Assembly: GCA_965220535.1 (NCBI GenBank)
Contig: OZ244833.1
Coordinates: forward strand, 2,914,001-2,978,000
DNA from: HK1 sp965220535
Lineage (GTDB): Bacteria; Pseudomonadota; Gammaproteobacteria; HK1
Length of the DNA: 64,000 nt
Reading direction: 5' to 3'
Shown: one piece after another, positions 61,439-64,000 of the stretch
How positions within the stretch are numbered: the first letter of the stretch is position 1
Layout: every line of letters begins with the position of its first letter
The notes under the pieces: model-generated
Database searches by the model: none
The model's input: only the letters and a program-made list of their open reading frames with translations
Told to the model about the DNA's origin: nothing
Position numbers and translations under genes: made by a program

Positions 61439-62828
61439 GCTCGACAATGCCGGCGCGGGCCAGGGTGTCATCCTCGTGGTCGGTGGCGGGATCAGCGGGA
61501 TCACCGCGGCTTTGGAAGCCGCCGAAGCCGGCAAGGATGTGATCCTGATCGAAAAACGCCCCTTCATCGGCGGGCAGATCACCCGGCTTTATAAATATTT
61601 CCCGAAACTTTGCCATCCCGTTTGCGGGCTCGAGATCAACCAGCGTCGTATCAAGGCGAGCCCGCGTCTTTCGGTGCTGACCATGGCCGAACTCGAATCG
61701 CTGCAGGGCACGCCGGGGAATTACACCGCGAGGGTTCGCATCGCTCCTCGTTATGTCAATGATCGCTGCACCGCTTGCGGGGCCTGTGCCGAGGCGGTGC
61801 AGGCCGAATTCGACGATGAATTCCACGACGGGCTCGGTCGTTCGACGAGCGAGCCGCCTTTGCCGTCGGCGGACGATGCAGCGAAGGCTCCGATCTCCCG
61901 CGCCCGGCGCAAGGGAGCCTATTTGCCCTATCCGATGGCTTGGCCGGAGCGCTTCGTGCTCGATCCGCGGATCATCGGAACCGAAGACGCTAAACGGGCT
62001 CTCGATGCCTGTCGCTACGGTGCGATCGATCTCGATATGCAGCAAGAGCATGTCGATCTCGAAGTCTCGGCGGTGATTTGGGCCACCGGCTGGAAGCCCT
62101 ACGACGCCGCGAAGATCCAGCCTTACGGCTACGGGCGGATCCCGAATGTCATCACCAGTTTGGAACTCGAGCGCATGATGGATCCGCAAGGGCCGACCGG
62201 CGGGCAGTTGGTGCGCCCCTCGGACGGCCTTCCGGCGCGCAATATCGCTTTCGTCCAGTGCGCAGGTTCAAGGGATCGCAATCATTTGCGGCACTGCTCG
62301 CGTATTTGCTGCATGGTCTCGCTCAAGCAAAGCACTTATACCCGTGAGCGCTACGGGGAGGAGGGCGAGGCCACGATCTATTACATCGATATAAGGGCCA
62401 TCGATCGCCTCGAGGATTTCTACCGCAAGATCACGAGCGATCCGAAGGTGCGTTTCGTCAAATCCAAGGTCGCGAAGATCACCGCCGACCCCGAAAGCGG
62501 CGATCCGGTATTGCACGGAGTGGATACCGAGGGTTATCGGCGTTATGCCAACCCGCATGATTTGGCGGTGCTCGCCATCGGGATGCAGCCGAGCGTCGGT
62601 CGTGACGATCTTCCCTTCGAGGTGAGGGTCAATCGCGACGGCTTTATCGAGGCGGATGCGGGCAACGGCGCGATCTTCGCCGCCGGCTGCACTGCGGATG
62701 CGCTCGATGTCAATCGCTCGGTGCAAAGCGCGACCGCGGCCGCTTTGCGGGCGGTGCAGGTGGTCAATGCGTCGGCGATGCCCGGCTTCGAATCGCGAAA
62801 GGATTTACGCGTCAAGGGGGATCGATAG
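61431..62828 (+). CDS. qmoA: QmoA, HdrA-like flavoprotein
   Basis: 465 residues. The FAD-binding motif GGGISGITAALEAAEAG is at about 15-31, followed by EKRPFIGGQI. A [4Fe-4S]-type CTACGAC motif is near 113, and FVQCAGSRDRNH with RICCMVS, typical of HdrA/QmoA, near 280-300. Part of the quinone-interacting complex (QmoABC) that passes electrons between the quinone pool and APS reductase. It starts at a GTG (61431) inside the end of sat and ends one base before the GTG of qmoB. QmoA is a cytoplasmic, membrane-associated subunit. Assignment over HdrA rests on the neighbours sat and qmoB. Confidence 0.9.
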   Translation: MPELDNAGAGQGVILVVGGGISGITAALEAAEAGKDVILIEKRPFIGGQITRLYKYFPKLCHPVCGLEINQRRIKASPRLSVLTMAELESLQGTPGNYTARVRIAPRYVNDRCTACGACAEAVQAEFDDEFHDGLGRSTSEPPLPSADDAAKAPISRARRKGAYLPYPMAWPERFVLDPRIIGTEDAKRALDACRYGAIDLDMQQEHVDLEVSAVIWATGWKPYDAAKIQPYGYGRIPNVITSLELERMMDPQGPTGGQLVRPSDGLPARNIAFVQCAGSRDRNHLRHCSRICCMVSLKQSTYTRERYGEEGEATIYYIDIRAIDRLEDFYRKITSDPKVRFVKSKVAKITADPESGDPVLHGVDTEGYRRYANPHDLAVLAIGMQPSVGRDDLPFEVRVNRDGFIEADAGNGAIFAAGCTADALDVNRSVQSATAAALRAVQVVNASAMPGFESRKDLRVKGDR

Positions 62829-64000
62829 GTGGCCAAGGATAGAAAGATCGGCGCGTATATCTGTCGCGGATGCGGGATCGGGCAGGCTCTCGATACGGAT
62901 CGTTTGGAGGAGGTGGCCACTCGCGAGGGGCGCGCGGATTTGGTTCGGCAGCACGATTTTTTATGCGCCCCCGAAGGCGTCGAGACCATTCGCGCCGATC
63001 TCGCATCGGGGGAGGTGACGGATGTCGTGGTCGGGGCTTGCTCCGGGCGCGCTCAAACATCGACCTTCCTGTTCGAGGGCGCGGCGGTGGCGCGGGGGAA
63101 TCTGCGTGAGGGAGTGGTTTGGTCGCGTGGCCGTCCGAAGGGCGATGCTGCGGGTGCGGCTCCGAGTGCGGCCCCGGGTGCGGCCCCAAGCGCGGCCGAT
63201 ACTACCCCTGTCGAAGGCGAGACAGCGGTCGAGGTGGCGGCGGCGCCCGAGCGCGAGACGATGCAGGAAATGGCCGACGATCATATTCGGATGGCCTGCG
63301 CCGAGGTCCGCTTCATGACCCCGCCCTCGCAAAGCCTCGAGCAAACGCTCAATCGCACCCTTCTCGTCGTGGGGGGCGGGGTCAGCGGCATGACCGCCGC
63401 CTTGGAATCCGCTCGCGCCGGGTATTCGGTCACCATCGTCGAGAAAAGCGCGGCCCTCGGAGGTTTCGCCGCTCGTTTGTGGAAGCGCATCCCGGATCGA
63501 TCGCCTTGCGAATACCCGGTCGATCCCGGGGTCTTGGCGCTTGCCAGCGAAGTGAGCGTTCACGAACGCATCACGGTGGAGTTGGGCTCCAAGGTATCGA
63601 AGACATCCGGATCTCCGGGGAAGTTCAAGGTCACGATCGAGGCTTCCGATCCCGATCCCGCTTCCAAAGACGATGCCCGCCCCGATAGCCGCACCGAGAC
63701 ATTCGGGGCGATCATCCAAGCGAGCGGTTTTTCCCCCTTCGACCCTTCCCATATCCCCGAGCTCGGCTATGTCGCCTCTCGCGATGTGATCACGTCGAGC
63801 GATCTCGAATCCTTGGCCCTTGCCGCGGCGGGCGAGCCCTTGCTGCGTCCCTCCGATGCCAAGCCGATCCGGAGCGTTCTTTTCGTGCAGTGCGCGGGGC
63901 AGCGCAGCCAAAAACCGGGTCATCTTCCCTATTGTTCCGGTTTTTGCTGCGGCGCGAGCATCAAACAAGCGATGTATTTTCAAGATGCCGATCCCGGAAT
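62829..64000 (+). CDS. qmoB: QmoB, HdrA-like flavoprotein (5' part)
   Basis: The gene runs off the right edge; about 390 residues are visible from a GTG at 62829, immediately after the qmoA stop. The N-terminus has YICRGCGIG and VVGACSGR blocks, characteristic of QmoB. A proline/alanine linker (AAPSAAPGAAPSAA, about residues 108-121) follows. Then HIRMACAEVRFM and a second FAD motif LLVVGGGVSGMTAALESARAG (about 180-200), the FVQCAGQRSQ stretch and a YCSGFCCGAS motif near the edge. QmoB binds FAD and iron-sulfur clusters in the Qmo complex. qmoC or hdrBC-type genes should follow. Confidence 0.88.
   Translation, partial: MAKDRKIGAYICRGCGIGQALDTDRLEEVATREGRADLVRQHDFLCAPEGVETIRADLASGEVTDVVVGACSGRAQTSTFLFEGAAVARGNLREGVVWSRGRPKGDAAGAAPSAAPGAAPSAADTTPVEGETAVEVAAAPERETMQEMADDHIRMACAEVRFMTPPSQSLEQTLNRTLLVVGGGVSGMTAALESARAGYSVTIVEKSAALGGFAARLWKRIPDRSPCEYPVDPGVLALASEVSVHERITVELGSKVSKTSGSPGKFKVTIEASDPDPASKDDARPDSRTETFGAIIQASGFSPFDPSHIPELGYVASRDVITSSDLESLALAAAGEPLLRPSDAKPIRSVLFVQCAGQRSQKPGHLPYCSGFCCGASIKQAMYFQDADPG

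Noticed and set aside
1..64000. tRNA and rRNA genes
   Set aside because: I looked for T-arm GTTCRANNC patterns with matching acceptor stems and for rRNA-like stretches and found none I could support.

Overview
The window looks like a high-GC, marine, sulfur-metabolising gammaproteobacterium, perhaps host-associated. The gene order miaB-ybeZ-ybeY-ybeX...lnt is the gammaproteobacterial one. The right edge encodes ATP sulfurylase followed by QmoA and QmoB, the indirect sulfite-oxidation or APS-reductase electron module. A DMSP-demethylase-like DmdA and a choline-sulfatase point to marine organosulfur substrates. The very large Calx-beta-like repeat protein and the secreted ankyrin protein are types often seen in symbionts; this lifestyle reading is inference.

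Layout. 1-7.0 kb: the 3' end of a giant repeat protein, convergent with an exported ankyrin-repeat protein; both end in the same unnamed tandem cysteine-containing domain. 7.7-14.7 kb: a trans-sulfuration PLP enzyme, a chromate-transporter homologue, a radical-SAM protein, an AT-rich membrane-anchored gene and betC. 14.7-16.7 kb: a repeat-rich spacer with a decayed copy of the betC 3' end and a cluster of tiny minus-strand reading frames. 16.7-22.3 kb, minus strand: a DUF3750 lipoprotein, a copper-type P-ATPase with YHS domains, and thrS. 23.5-25.7 kb: dmdA and an SDR oxidoreductase.

25.7-34.3 kb is a foreign, partly AT-rich defence locus: a PLD-SNF2 helicase, a large Eco57I-type methyltransferase with an N-terminal ExK motif, an inverted silent copy of the methyltransferase's C-terminal specificity domain, and a tyrosine recombinase. 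The active and silent 3' ends are bounded by a perfect 70-bp inverted repeat in matching reading frame. This is an invertible, phase-variable specificity switch.

36.2-40.4 kb is miaB-ybeZ-ybeY-ybeX, closed by a terminator. Between it and its usual partner lnt (50.8 kb) sits a tightly overlapping six-gene operon (40.8-48.8 kb): a GHKL ATPase, two unknown proteins, a PP-loop PAPS-reductase-like protein, a cysteine desulfurase, and a DUF262 protein with a C-terminal HNH-like motif. The parts match DNA phosphorothioation/Ssp logic, but the set does not match a named system I recognise. The ATPase gene carries an 18-G homopolymer, a potential slippage switch. An SMP-30-type gene follows.

52.6-64 kb: a mupirocin-resistant-type ileS, an AAA ATPase, a decaying restriction-modification locus (methyltransferase with an in-frame TGA in motif I), a LysR regulator, then sat-qmoA-qmoB running off the edge. 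Two separate potentially phase-variable defence loci in one window is the main discovery here.
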